From Treponema sp. (GTDB lineage: Bacteria; Spirochaetota; Spirochaetia; Treponematales; Treponemataceae), in the NCBI GenBank assembly GCA_024693045.1, contig JAILLQ010000019.1:1-64000 (forward strand): DNA of 64,000 bases. Reading direction: 5' to 3'. Positions 46,621 to 56,427 of the stretch are shown here, in pieces (position 1 is the first letter of the stretch; each line of letters opens with the position of its first letter). Below the pieces are notes generated by a model. That model was given only the letters and a program-made list of their open reading frames with translations, was not told the origin of the DNA and ran no database searches. Position numbers and translations under genes: made by a program.

Positions 46621-47600
46621 AAAAAATTATTTTTCTTCTGTTTTTTATTTCTTTTTCTCTTTCTGCCTTTGCTCAGTCTGAAGTACAACAGTTGGTTATG
46701 CCAAAAAGGCTTTATGTAGGGGATATTGCTGATCTTCATTATACCTTTCGCTCCGGGGTTGATTTTTTCCCAGATGAAGAACTTCTTGTAGAAAAAAAAC
46801 TTAACTCCGACAAGTTTAATTTTTCTGTTGATAACAAAAATTTTACCATATTAAATGCTGTTTTGCAGAGAAACGGTCCTCTCTATACGGTTATTATAAC
46901 TTTTATACCATGGAAAACAGGTCCATTAGATCTTCCGGCTTTTGATTTGTACTCCCTTGTCTTTGGAAATGGAAATGTTGTATTTGAAATTGATCCTGAA
47001 ATAATTGAAATCAGTTCTATTTTATCAGACGATGATACTTCTTTAAGACCATTTGCCTCACCTTTGCTTTTCCCAGGAACAATCTATTTTGTTTATGCAT
47101 CAGTAGTATTATTACTTGCCCTTTTGATTTTTGCAGTTCATTTTGCAATTCGCTGGCAGGATTTTTCCGATAAAATAAAGGCTCATCGAACTATTCGGCG
47201 CTATGTAAAAAGTTCAAGAAAAGCTTTACGACAGTTGAAAAAGCTTGAAAAGAATTCTTCAAAATTAAATGACATTGCCTTTTGTTCTGCTATTCAAAAA
47301 ATCTTCCGCGAATATCTTACTGTTCGTTTAGGTATAAACTTTTTTTCATTATCTACAAATCAGTTTGCTGAAGCTTTTTATCGGGCTACAAGTGGAATTC
47401 TTGATGGATTTGTAATTGATAATCTCGAAGCAATTGTAGAAATCTTTATCCGCATGGATTATATACGTTTTGCTAGAAATTCTGTTGAATCAAAAAAACT
47501 CCCTGAAGAAAACTATGCGGCTTCTCTAAAAGAAGGTGAACGCCAGGAAAAAATAGATACTTCTCGGGCAATAATCAGATTATTTGAGAGGGGAAGATAA
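46617..47600 (+). CDS. Hypothetical membrane protein of Bat operon
   Basis: Signal peptide, beta domain, single TM, cytoplasmic tail; position between DUF58 and VWA genes. Confidence 0.75.
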   Translation: MKKIIFLLFFISFSLSAFAQSEVQQLVMPKRLYVGDIADLHYTFRSGVDFFPDEELLVEKKLNSDKFNFSVDNKNFTILNAVLQRNGPLYTVIITFIPWKTGPLDLPAFDLYSLVFGNGNVVFEIDPEIIEISSILSDDDTSLRPFASPLLFPGTIYFVYASVVLLLALLIFAVHFAIRWQDFSDKIKAHRTIRRYVKSSRKALRQLKKLEKNSSKLNDIAFCSAIQKIFREYLTVRLGINFFSLSTNQFAEAFYRATSGILDGFVIDNLEAIVEIFIRMDYIRFARNSVESKKLPEENYAASLKEGERQEKIDTSRAIIRLFERGR

Positions 47601-48601
47601 TGCCAGATTTTCATAATCCTGCAGCCTTTTTACTTTTACTTTTTATCCCAGTTCTTTATCTGCTTAGAAAAAGTGGTTTTTTTTCTAGAATGGCTTTTCT
47701 TGTAACAATTTCTGATTGGAATGGAAAGACTTTTTCATGGAAAAAAAAGACAAGAAATTTTGCTTCAATGCTTTCCAGGATATCTGCAGTACTAGCTTTT
47801 TTCTTTGCAGTACTTGCCCTCGCAGATCCAGTACTTTACCGGCAGGAACGCATTTATACTTCCCGCGGTACGGATGTTATGTTTGTAATTGATGTTAGTC
47901 CTTCTATGGCTGCAAAAGATATAGGAGCTGTAACTCGCCTTGATGTTGCAAAAAAAGCTGTTATTGATTTGGTAAACGATAATCCTGGAGCTTCTTTTGG
48001 TGTTGTAGCAATGGGAGAGGAAGCTTCGATTGTAATTCCTCCGACTGTAGATAAAAGTATTTTTATGGAACGCCTTAAAAATATTAAACTAGGTTATTTA
48101 GGAAACGGTACTGCTATTGGAACAGGTCTTTCAACTGCAGTTTTTCATATGGTAAGTTCTGCCGCGCCAAAAAAATGCATAGTTCTGATAACTGACGGTG
48201 AAAACAATGCCGGTTCAATTCATCCTGAAACAGCTGCAGAGCTGGCCTATAAAAATAACATCACTGTTTACACTCTAGGGGTAGGAACTGACGGAACTGT
48301 TCCAATTGAATATGTAGATCCTATTTCTGGAAAATCTTATTCAGGTTTTCTTAATTCTACTTTTGACATTTCTGCTCTCAGGTCTATTTCTCAAATTGGC
48401 GGTGGAAGATTTTTTGAAATTCAATCTACCGGTGATTTTTCTTTAGCTCTTTCTGTTATCATAAAAAATCAGGGAGTTGTTCAAACCTATCATTCAAAAA
48501 CTGTTAATTACGAATTCTACGATACACTGATTCTTATTGCAGGCATTCTTTTTGCCTTCAGTTGGTTTATTCGAAGCCTTTGTTTACAGGAGTTTATCTA
48601 A
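47600..48601 (+). CDS. VWA-domain protein, BatA-like
   Basis: DVMFVIDVSPSMAAKD MIDAS motif, TM helices at both ends. Confidence 0.88.
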   Translation: MPDFHNPAAFLLLLFIPVLYLLRKSGFFSRMAFLVTISDWNGKTFSWKKKTRNFASMLSRISAVLAFFFAVLALADPVLYRQERIYTSRGTDVMFVIDVSPSMAAKDIGAVTRLDVAKKAVIDLVNDNPGASFGVVAMGEEASIVIPPTVDKSIFMERLKNIKLGYLGNGTAIGTGLSTAVFHMVSSAAPKKCIVLITDGENNAGSIHPETAAELAYKNNITVYTLGVGTDGTVPIEYVDPISGKSYSGFLNSTFDISALRSISQIGGGRFFEIQSTGDFSLALSVIIKNQGVVQTYHSKTVNYEFYDTLILIAGILFAFSWFIRSLCLQEFI

Positions 48602-50274
48602 TGAATTTTACTTGTCAGCGCCCAGAAGCTTTGTATGGTCTTTTGCTTTTAATACCTGCTTCGATATTTGCAATTATTAAGTACATGAAAGTAATCGAAT
48701 CTTATAACAAGATTACTATAAAGGAAGAAGATTCCATAGAAGCAAAAAGAATAAAGCGTTTCCCGATAACAATTGCCCTAAAAAGTGTTTGCATGATGCT
48801 TTTCTGGGTAATGCTTGTTTTGGCCTATGCTGGTTTTTCATGGGGAACTTATCTTGAACCTGTTCAAAAGAGCGGAAAAGCGGTTTCTTTAGTTTTTGAT
48901 ATTTCTTACAGTATGCAGGCAGAAGACGCTCCTGGAGGAATTTCCAGACTTGAAGCCGCTAAAAAATACGCTTCTATGCTCATTTCTCACATGGATAGAA
49001 CGGCAATCTCTGTTGTAGTCGCAAAAGGTGACGGGGTTGTTCTTGTTCCACTTACAGAAGATCGATCGGTTGTCGATACCCTTTTGGATTCTCTTTCACC
49101 TCAATTGATGAGTTCTGTAGGTACAAGTCTCGGAAAAGGATTAAAAGCCGCATTAAAATCTTTTCCTGCTAATTCAAGTCAGGCTAATACAATCTGGTTT
49201 TTTACAGACGGAGATGAAACGGATGGTCTTTTAGAAAGTGCCCTTTCAGAATGTATTAAAAGCGGTGTATCAGTTTTTTTAATAGGTTTTGGGAGTGAAA
49301 GAGAAAGCAAAATCATTTCTGGAGATGGTAAAACTCCCGTTATGACAGCTCTCCGTCTGGAAAATTTAAAGAAGGCTTGTGCCTCTGTTATGAAGAAGAA
49401 TGCTGCAAGTCATATTTCTGATTTGCAGGTTTCTTATATTGATGCAACAGAACCTGGTTCAGCCTTGGAACTTTTGGAATCTATAAAAAAGAAAACAGAA
49501 AATACAAATATTTATTCAGATGCAGATGAAAAAAACGACGAATTTTTTGTTACTTATGAATTAAAACCTGTTCAGCGTTACAAAATATTTTTAGGAATTG
49601 GAATATTTTTCCTGGCTTTAGGTTTTATCATAAGCGAACTGAATCCCGATGGAATTGCTTCTCGTCTTCATAAACATTCAACTGTTTCAATTATTTTTCT
49701 GCTCCTAATGCTGACTTCCTGCAAAGAAAGAGTGTCCGGGGCTGGAACAATTCTTCAGAGCACATGGAACTGGTATCAGCAGAGATACAATGACTCTGTT
49801 GCAGGCTTTTTTCAAACTGCTTATGAAGCCGACTTAATTGGCGACGAACTCTTGGAACAGTATGCAGTTTATGATTTGGCTGTAACCTATCTTTCTCAAA
49901 ATGAAAATGATGCTGCTTTAGAGCGTTTTGCTCAGATTGTTGACAATGCGGATTCTTCTGTAAAATATGCCACACTTTATAACTGTGGTATTATCGCTTA
50001 CAGAAAGGGAGATTTTGAAAGTGCCGCCCACTATTTTAGAGAAGCGATGAAAATAGACGGTTCAAAGATAAATGCAAAAATCAATCTGGAACTTTCTTTG
50101 AAAAACTCCGAAAAAGAAGCCCGTGCAAAGGAAAACGGTATTTCTCAAGTAAGTGAAACGAATGATTCGGATACGCTGGAAAAGGCAATTTTTGAACGAA
50201 TTAGGGAGTATGATAAAAGACAATGGAAAAACAGCGAAAAAACAGAAAAATCAACTTCAACAATGGATTACTAA
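48601..50274 (+). CDS. VWA-domain / TPR fusion, BatB-BatC-like
   Basis: VSLVFDISYSMQAED MIDAS; later TPR-like YNCGIIAYRKGDFESAAHYFREAMKID. Confidence 0.82.
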   Translation: MNFTCQRPEALYGLLLLIPASIFAIIKYMKVIESYNKITIKEEDSIEAKRIKRFPITIALKSVCMMLFWVMLVLAYAGFSWGTYLEPVQKSGKAVSLVFDISYSMQAEDAPGGISRLEAAKKYASMLISHMDRTAISVVVAKGDGVVLVPLTEDRSVVDTLLDSLSPQLMSSVGTSLGKGLKAALKSFPANSSQANTIWFFTDGDETDGLLESALSECIKSGVSVFLIGFGSERESKIISGDGKTPVMTALRLENLKKACASVMKKNAASHISDLQVSYIDATEPGSALELLESIKKKTENTNIYSDADEKNDEFFVTYELKPVQRYKIFLGIGIFFLALGFIISELNPDGIASRLHKHSTVSIIFLLLMLTSCKERVSGAGTILQSTWNWYQQRYNDSVAGFFQTAYEADLIGDELLEQYAVYDLAVTYLSQNENDAALERFAQIVDNADSSVKYATLYNCGIIAYRKGDFESAAHYFREAMKIDGSKINAKINLELSLKNSEKEARAKENGISQVSETNDSDTLEKAIFERIREYDKRQWKNSEKTEKSTSTMDY

Positions 50275-51632
50275 AAGCAGGTCTTTCTCTGATTCTTATT
50301 CTTTTGACGAGTCAGAATCTTTTTGCTCAGAGACTTACTTATAATATTATTAAGGGATTGACTGTTTCTGCAGTAAACAAAAATAATTTTAGTGGAACAG
50401 ATTGTGCTTTTGAATTAAAGATTCCTTATATCAAATCAGAAAATGTTCAGGCTCAGATTCCGGATTTGCCTAATGGCGTAAATTTTGTTTCTCTTCGTCG
50501 CTCAGAATATTCAGATTCTGAAACCGGAACAAAAATTGAACTCTGGTTAAACTTTGCTGATTCTGGAGTGTATCGACTTAGTTCCTTAAAGGTTTACTTG
50601 AATAATCACCTGTATTATCTACCTTTCGAGCCGATTGTGATATTGGAAAATCCTAAAAATATCCTTCCTCAGTTGGTCGTGGCATTTGAAGATGGTTCAG
50701 AATTTATTCAGACTAGAAGGGGTGGTCAATCAACAAAGAAACGTTTTACAACAAAGGCCGGACAGCCGGTGAATTTTACTGTGTATCTGCAGTATGGAGT
50801 TCAAATCGTTTCTTTTAACTATTCTGTGCCAAAAAATGCTCTTTTTAGAGAACTGGAGCGCTTTGATATAACCCGAGGAACGCTTCGTTCTTCTGAATTT
50901 ACAGAGGAAAAAATACCGGTAGCGCGTTTTGAATGGGAACCACTTTATAGCGGAGATCAAAAACTTCCCGACGTTCATATTGTTGCAACTTCCTATAATG
51001 GGGTCAGGGTAGATTTAACACTCCCACAGACTCCGGTAAATGTTCTTGAAGGCGATATTCAAACTTCTTCAGAAAATGAGGCGGAAGAATTATTTGGATA
51101 TGCTTTTGCTCAGAAAAACAAAAAAATAAAAAAAACAGAAAAAGTTACTGTTTCTCTAAAAAATTGTGAAAGAATTGCAAAACTTCGTACTACAGAAAGA
51201 CATTCTATTCCATTTACAAAGGCCTATAAGTTACGAAAATCCTTTGAAAACTCCTTAGGTTTGAATGACACCATTTTTGAACCCACTTACTTCACCGTAA
51301 AATTATCTGTAATATTGCTTATAATTTTTATACTTCTCCTGGGACTTATGATTTTTATGAAAAAGTTACAGGGAATAATTATTTTTTCAGTTTTTTCAAT
51401 ACTTTTTCTGGTTTCTACAATCATAACTTCTGTTTTGATTTTGACCCCTTATGCAATTTTTAAAGGTGGAGAAGTAAGCCCTGTTCCTGAAAAAGTTTCC
51501 AGTACATCTTCATCTATAGAAAGTGGAAAGAGAGTAAGAATAGAACACCGAAATGGTGGCTGGGTATATGTTCAATTCGGAAATTCTGGTGGTTGGGTAA
51601 CAGAAGATAAAGTTATTTTTATAGATGAATAA
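50223..51632 (+). CDS. BatD-like membrane protein with C-terminal SH3-like segment
   Basis: Signal peptide, beta-rich ectodomain, TM helices, RVRIEHRNGGWVYVQFGNSGGWV. Confidence 0.72.
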   Translation: MEKQRKNRKINFNNGLLKAGLSLILILLTSQNLFAQRLTYNIIKGLTVSAVNKNNFSGTDCAFELKIPYIKSENVQAQIPDLPNGVNFVSLRRSEYSDSETGTKIELWLNFADSGVYRLSSLKVYLNNHLYYLPFEPIVILENPKNILPQLVVAFEDGSEFIQTRRGGQSTKKRFTTKAGQPVNFTVYLQYGVQIVSFNYSVPKNALFRELERFDITRGTLRSSEFTEEKIPVARFEWEPLYSGDQKLPDVHIVATSYNGVRVDLTLPQTPVNVLEGDIQTSSENEAEELFGYAFAQKNKKIKKTEKVTVSLKNCERIAKLRTTERHSIPFTKAYKLRKSFENSLGLNDTIFEPTYFTVKLSVILLIIFILLLGLMIFMKKLQGIIIFSVFSILFLVSTIITSVLILTPYAIFKGGEVSPVPEKVSSTSSSIESGKRVRIEHRNGGWVYVQFGNSGGWVTEDKVIFIDE

Positions 51633-51643
51633 TCGAGGTTGCT

Positions 51644-52216
51644 ATGGATTTTGGTGATATTTTAAATCAATGGGAAAATCAGCAGAAGGAAGAAATTCGA
51701 CGGCAGAAAGAAAGTGGAAAAAATACTGTTTCTCATAAGAAAGCAAATGCCCCAACAGCAGAAGAAAAAGCTTTGAAAAAAATGCGGGAAGGTTTTGACT
51801 ACAATGCCGAGCGAGATCGTAAAATAAACCCTATGGAACTTTGGCTCCGCCGTTATGGTACAGTTGATAAAGATTCCCTGAATGAGCAGGAAGAAGCAAG
51901 AGAGCGTTATAAGAGCCGTTCAAGCCTTGTTCGTTTAAAGTGTGAAGCTAGAATCGATTTACATGGATTAAAGCAGGAAGAAGCATGGAGCCGTTTGAAT
52001 GCTTTTGTTACAGACTGTCAGGTTCGTAAAATAAAAAAAATAATGATAGTCCACGGAAAAGGAATACATACTCACGGAACCGATCCCGTTCTTGGTGAAC
52101 TGGTAAGAAAATTTATTGAACAGGATAAGAGACTGGGAACTTCTGGACATCCGGAATATAATGAAGGCGGAAAAGGAGCTACCTGGGTTATTCTTAAAGA
52201 TAATTTATTTAAGTAG
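51644..52216 (+). CDS. Smr-domain protein
   Basis: RIDLHGLKQEEAWSRLNAFV...IVHGKGIHTHG. Confidence 0.88.
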   Translation: MDFGDILNQWENQQKEEIRRQKESGKNTVSHKKANAPTAEEKALKKMREGFDYNAERDRKINPMELWLRRYGTVDKDSLNEQEEARERYKSRSSLVRLKCEARIDLHGLKQEEAWSRLNAFVTDCQVRKIKKIMIVHGKGIHTHGTDPVLGELVRKFIEQDKRLGTSGHPEYNEGGKGATWVILKDNLFK

Positions 52217-52272
52217 ATTTTTTTCCTTGTAACTCATATTTAAATTAGTTATTTTAATATTGAGGAGTGTGC

Positions 52273-52872
52273 GTGAAAGACTATTACGAAATTTTAGGTA
52301 TACAGAAATCGGCTTCACAGGAAGAAATTAAAAAAGCTTACAGAAATTTGGCTTTTAAATATCACCCTGACCGCAATCCAAACGACAAAGCTGCAGAAGA
52401 AAAGTTTAAACTTATTTCTGAAGCCTATGATACTTTAGGAGACGAAAAGAAAAGGGCCTCCTACGATCGCTTTGGCTCTTCTTCTAATTCTTATTCGTCA
52501 AATACATGGGGACAGCAGAATACTTACAATTCATACAATTCAAATAACTCTTATCAGACGGAAGATGCCTTCTGGCAGTGGTTTAATTCTGGTGCTAATT
52601 CTGGTTCTAATTCTACTGGCAATGAATACAGAAGATACTATAACTCTAACTACAGTTCAAACAATTACAGAAGACCAGAAACTAAAATAAATCTTCTTAT
52701 TAATTTTATATTGAGTATTTTAGAAGTATTTGCAGGGATTTTTCTTTTACAGATTCTTATATGGTTCTTGCCATTCGGCCCTTTGATTTGCCTTGGCTTG
52801 ATTATAAACGGGATTTCCGGAGGAATTAATTCACTCCGGAAGTTTTTTAGATTTAGCGCTGGCGGAAAATAA
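52273..52872 (+). CDS. J-domain protein with C-terminal TM segment
   Basis: [36 protein letters not shown]; Ser/Asn/Tyr-rich linker; hydrophobic C-terminus; GTG start assumed. Confidence 0.85.
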   Translation: MKDYYEILGIQKSASQEEIKKAYRNLAFKYHPDRNPNDKAAEEKFKLISEAYDTLGDEKKRASYDRFGSSSNSYSSNTWGQQNTYNSYNSNNSYQTEDAFWQWFNSGANSGSNSTGNEYRRYYNSNYSSNNYRRPETKINLLINFILSILEVFAGIFLLQILIWFLPFGPLICLGLIINGISGGINSLRKFFRFSAGGK

Positions 52873-53071
52873 TTCGGCCTTTATCCAAGTCGTAAGGAGA
52901 TAAAGCAACTTTTACGCTGTCTCCTGGAACAATTCTAATGTAGTGCTTTCTCATTTTTCCAGAAAGATGAGCCATAATCATGTGCCCATTCTGCAATTCA
53001 ACACGGAACATTGTGTTTGGCAATGCTTCTTTTACAATACCTTCGACTTCAATAGCTTCTTCTTTAGCCAC
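52853..53071 (-). CDS. infA: Translation initiation factor IF-1
   Basis: [53 protein letters not shown] start after GGAGGAATC. Confidence 0.95.
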   Translation of the reverse strand: MAKEEAIEVEGIVKEALPNTMFRVELQNGHMIMAHLSGKMRKHYIRIVPGDSVKVALSPYDLDKGRIIFRQR

Positions 53072-53217
53072 GATTCCTCCATAAGAAAAAAGAATTTTAA
53101 TAGAAAAATTCAAAAAAAGTTGTTTTTTTGCTACTTTATACTTATATTAGTATGTACAAGTAAAAAATACAAGTCAGCAAGAAAAAAATGACTGTTGGCT
53201 AAAGGAAGGAGCAACTT

Positions 53218-53574
53218 ATGGATGACAAATTCGTAGCTGAAGTAAAAGAAAAACTTATTGCACAGAGAGAAGAAATCTTAAAATCTCTTGCCGAACAATC
53301 TGATGAAATGAAAAATCTTGTAAAACCAATAGAATCTGGAGACGAAGCTGACGTAGCTTCTGATGTTATTGACAGAACTATGCTTGATGCTCTTGGAGCA
53401 CAGAATTCATTGCGCCTAAAGCAGATTGATGCTGCTTTGGAACGAATTCGAACAGGAAAGTACGGAATTTGTTTAAACTGCAATAAGGAAATACCTCAGG
53501 CTCGTCTTGAAGCATTGCCTTATGCATTTTTGTGTGTAAACTGTGCTGCGGCTCAGGAACGCCGTAACCGCTAG
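53218..53574 (+). CDS. DksA/TraR-family zinc-finger protein
   Basis: GKYGICLNCNKEIPQARLEALPYAFLCVNCAA. Confidence 0.92.
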   Translation: MDDKFVAEVKEKLIAQREEILKSLAEQSDEMKNLVKPIESGDEADVASDVIDRTMLDALGAQNSLRLKQIDAALERIRTGKYGICLNCNKEIPQARLEALPYAFLCVNCAAAQERRNR

Positions 53575-54416
53575 TTTTCGATTCTTTGGAATTTAATTGA
53601 ATCTTTTGATTCAATGTAGGCCAGTTCCCTATAGCCGGCTTTTACTGCTGCTTCAAGTGCTCTGTCAAAGGCAGCATCAAGATTAGCCGGCTGGTGACTG
53701 TCCGAACTTAAAGTTACAGGAACACCCCGTTCCTGTAAGAGCGACAGAAATTCATGGGAAGGGTAAACATCGTTCATCGTTCCCCTGGATATTGCTCCTG
53801 TGTTTATTTCTGCTATTACCCCTGCCTTTTTAATTGCATCTGCAGTAAGTTTTATTTCTTCCCTGTACCATGAATCATTTTCTGAAAACATATTAAGTTT
53901 TCCATTGTTTTTTCTGACTAAATCAGCATGTCCGATTATGGTAAAATTCCCCTTACTGAGCATTTCTCTCTGAAGTTCAAAATAGCGAATGGTCATTTCT
54001 TTTGCATTACCATTGAAGAGTTCTTGAATTTTTTTCTGCAAACTTTCGGCATTGTAGTCTACTGCAAGCCTTCCTTTTTCTGTAAAAATATAGTGAACTG
54101 AGCCAATCAGAAAATCCGGCTGGGTTCTATAGTAAAGGTCAAAGTCTGGGCAGGTCAGTCCTGGCACATAATCTGCTTCAAAACCGCAGAGAACTTTAAT
54201 TTTGTCCTGATATTTTTTTGCTCCAGCTCTTACAGCCTTTGTGTAGTTTTCGAATTCCCTAGGAGCGATGTGCCAACTGCTTGCGAAAGGGTACATGCTG
54301 TGACTTGAAAAGCCAAGAATATCAAAACCCTTATTTATAGCTTCTGCTATGATTTCTTCAGGTTTTCCTTTGCCGTCGCAAAAAGATGTGTGTGTGTGAT
54401 AATTTGTTTTTAGCAT
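53571..54416 (-). CDS. PHP-domain histidinol-phosphatase-like protein
   Basis: NYHTHTSFCDGKG, FSSHSMYPF, GSVHYI, GHADLVRK, SSDSHQPANL. Confidence 0.88.
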   Translation of the reverse strand: MLKTNYHTHTSFCDGKGKPEEIIAEAINKGFDILGFSSHSMYPFASSWHIAPREFENYTKAVRAGAKKYQDKIKVLCGFEADYVPGLTCPDFDLYYRTQPDFLIGSVHYIFTEKGRLAVDYNAESLQKKIQELFNGNAKEMTIRYFELQREMLSKGNFTIIGHADLVRKNNGKLNMFSENDSWYREEIKLTADAIKKAGVIAEINTGAISRGTMNDVYPSHEFLSLLQERGVPVTLSSDSHQPANLDAAFDRALEAAVKAGYRELAYIESKDSIKFQRIEN

Positions 54417-54429
54417 TTGCTTTTCCTTT

Positions 54430-56427
54430 TTAAATTGGGTATAGATGTCTCCATTTATTTGTTGCCAGTTCCAGAAGTTCAAAGTATTCTACAAAGTCAT
54501 CCAAATTTTTTCGGAATTCCTTTTCACTTTGAATCTTTGTGGCGGCACTCATCTTAGACGCTATATTTGTAAGTTTATTTGCAGAAATTGCAGAAGAAGA
54601 GCCTTTTAAAGTATGGGCGATTCTGTGTAATTCTTCAAAATCTTTATTTTCAAGCAGGTCATATGCTGCGTTAATAAAGGAACGGGTTTGTTCAAGGTAA
54701 TCCATAATAATCTGCTTTCCAAGGTCAATATCGTTACCAATAGTGTCTTCAAAGTCTGTAGAATCCCAAAGTTCGTTATTTGCAATCATAACTGAATCAA
54801 CATAGGCAATTTGAGTGGCAGAAGGAAGATTTATTACAGTACTCCATTTATCAAGCATATTTCTAACATTTTCACGTTTAAAAGGTTTTACAAGAATATC
54901 GTTCATTCCAATTTTCTGGTAATTTATAAAATTCTGTGGGTCATTATTTGCAGTACAGGCGATGATTACTCCAGAATAGTTGATTTCTCTTAGTTCCTTT
55001 GTAGCGTCAATACCGCTCATTACAGGCATCTGTATATCCATGAAAATAAGTTTTATTTCATTATCTTTTTTTACTTTTTCAACAGCTTCTTTACCATCTG
55101 TTGCTTCTACAATTTCAGCACCGAATTTTCTTAAAAAGGCTACAAGAATTCTTCTGTTTACAGGGTGATCTTCAGCAACGAGAATTTTTATTCCCTGGGC
55201 CAAATTTGAATCCCTGTTCATTATTTCTTTTTCTCTTTCTTGTACTTCTTCTGGATTTTGAACTTCTTCAAATAAGCTGAAAGAAGAAACGGCGCCATTT
55301 GTTTCTATTAAAAGCTGGTCTAATTTTTCAAGCCTTACCGGTTTGTAAAGATACCCTGCAAACCAGTCCAGTAATTTCATTTTTGCGTCCTGGCCCATTT
55401 GCCCTTCCGGTACAAGCATAAATAGTTTTGTTTTTTTTAATTTACTATCGTTTTTTATGTCACTAGCCAGGTGCCAACCTTCGACTACAGGCATTTCCTT
55501 GTCTATGAAAACTAAATCAAAGGGATTACCCAATTGTTCTGCGTATTTAAGCTTTAACAGGGCATCATTACCATTTGAAGATTGTTTTATATATTGAAGT
55601 CCGATTGCGTTTAGTTTCTTTTTTAGACTGTTTGAGGCAAGTGGGCTGTCGTCGACGATAAGAATTTTGGTTGTTGCAGGAACAGGAAGTTCGTAAGGTT
55701 TTGCAGTGCTTTCTGAAGCTGAAATCATAGGTATCTTGAACCAGAAGCAGGAACCTCCAAAAGGATTTGGCTTTACTCCTATTTCACCTTTCATTTCTGT
55801 TACAAGACCCTTGCATATTGGAAGGCCAAGACCTGTACCTCCATATTTTCTTGAAATAGAAGGGTCTCCCTGGTCAAAAAATTCAAAGAGTTTTGAAGAA
55901 CTTTTTTTTGAAATGCCAATTCCTGTATCCGTCACCTGGAAGAGCAAAAATCCATCTTCTTGGTTCAATTCAATATGGATGTATCCCTGGTTAGTAAATT
56001 TAACGGCATTTTTAATCAGATTTAAAAGAATCTGCTGTATGCGGGTAGGGTCCCCCATCACAGCTTCTGGTATGGAATAATCTACATCTGTAACTATTTC
56101 CAGATTTTTATTAAAGGCTTCGATACTCAAAAGATGAACTGTATTTTCCGTTAGATTTTTTACATTGAATGGAATGTTTTCCAATACCATCTTGTGAGAT
56201 TTAATCTTTGAAAAATCCAAAATGTCATTTACAAGAGTTAAGAGAACATTTGCTCCGAATCGTATCTGACGAACATATTCAGTCTGTTCCTTGTTCAGAG
56301 GAGTATCAGACATCAAATCCAAGGTTCCTATGATAGTCTGAACTGGGGTACGAATTTCGTGAACTGCATTAGCCAGATAGAGTTCAGAAGGTAAATCTTT
56401 TAGAATTGATTTTTTAGTTTCCGGCAT
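54430..56427 (-). CDS. Hybrid histidine kinase (HisKA-HATPase-REC-REC-HPt)
   Basis: ANAVHEIRTPVQTIIG, GTGLGLPICKGL, two receiver domains, HRIAHTLKGSSSAI HPt. Confidence 0.93.
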   Translation of the reverse strand: MPETKKSILKDLPSELYLANAVHEIRTPVQTIIGTLDLMSDTPLNKEQTEYVRQIRFGANVLLTLVNDILDFSKIKSHKMVLENIPFNVKNLTENTVHLLSIEAFNKNLEIVTDVDYSIPEAVMGDPTRIQQILLNLIKNAVKFTNQGYIHIELNQEDGFLLFQVTDTGIGISKKSSSKLFEFFDQGDPSISRKYGGTGLGLPICKGLVTEMKGEIGVKPNPFGGSCFWFKIPMISASESTAKPYELPVPATTKILIVDDSPLASNSLKKKLNAIGLQYIKQSSNGNDALLKLKYAEQLGNPFDLVFIDKEMPVVEGWHLASDIKNDSKLKKTKLFMLVPEGQMGQDAKMKLLDWFAGYLYKPVRLEKLDQLLIETNGAVSSFSLFEEVQNPEEVQEREKEIMNRDSNLAQGIKILVAEDHPVNRRILVAFLRKFGAEIVEATDGKEAVEKVKKDNEIKLIFMDIQMPVMSGIDATKELREINYSGVIIACTANNDPQNFINYQKIGMNDILVKPFKRENVRNMLDKWSTVINLPSATQIAYVDSVMIANNELWDSTDFEDTIGNDIDLGKQIIMDYLEQTRSFINAAYDLLENKDFEELHRIAHTLKGSSSAISANKLTNIASKMSAATKIQSEKEFRKNLDDFVEYFELLELATNKWRHLYPI

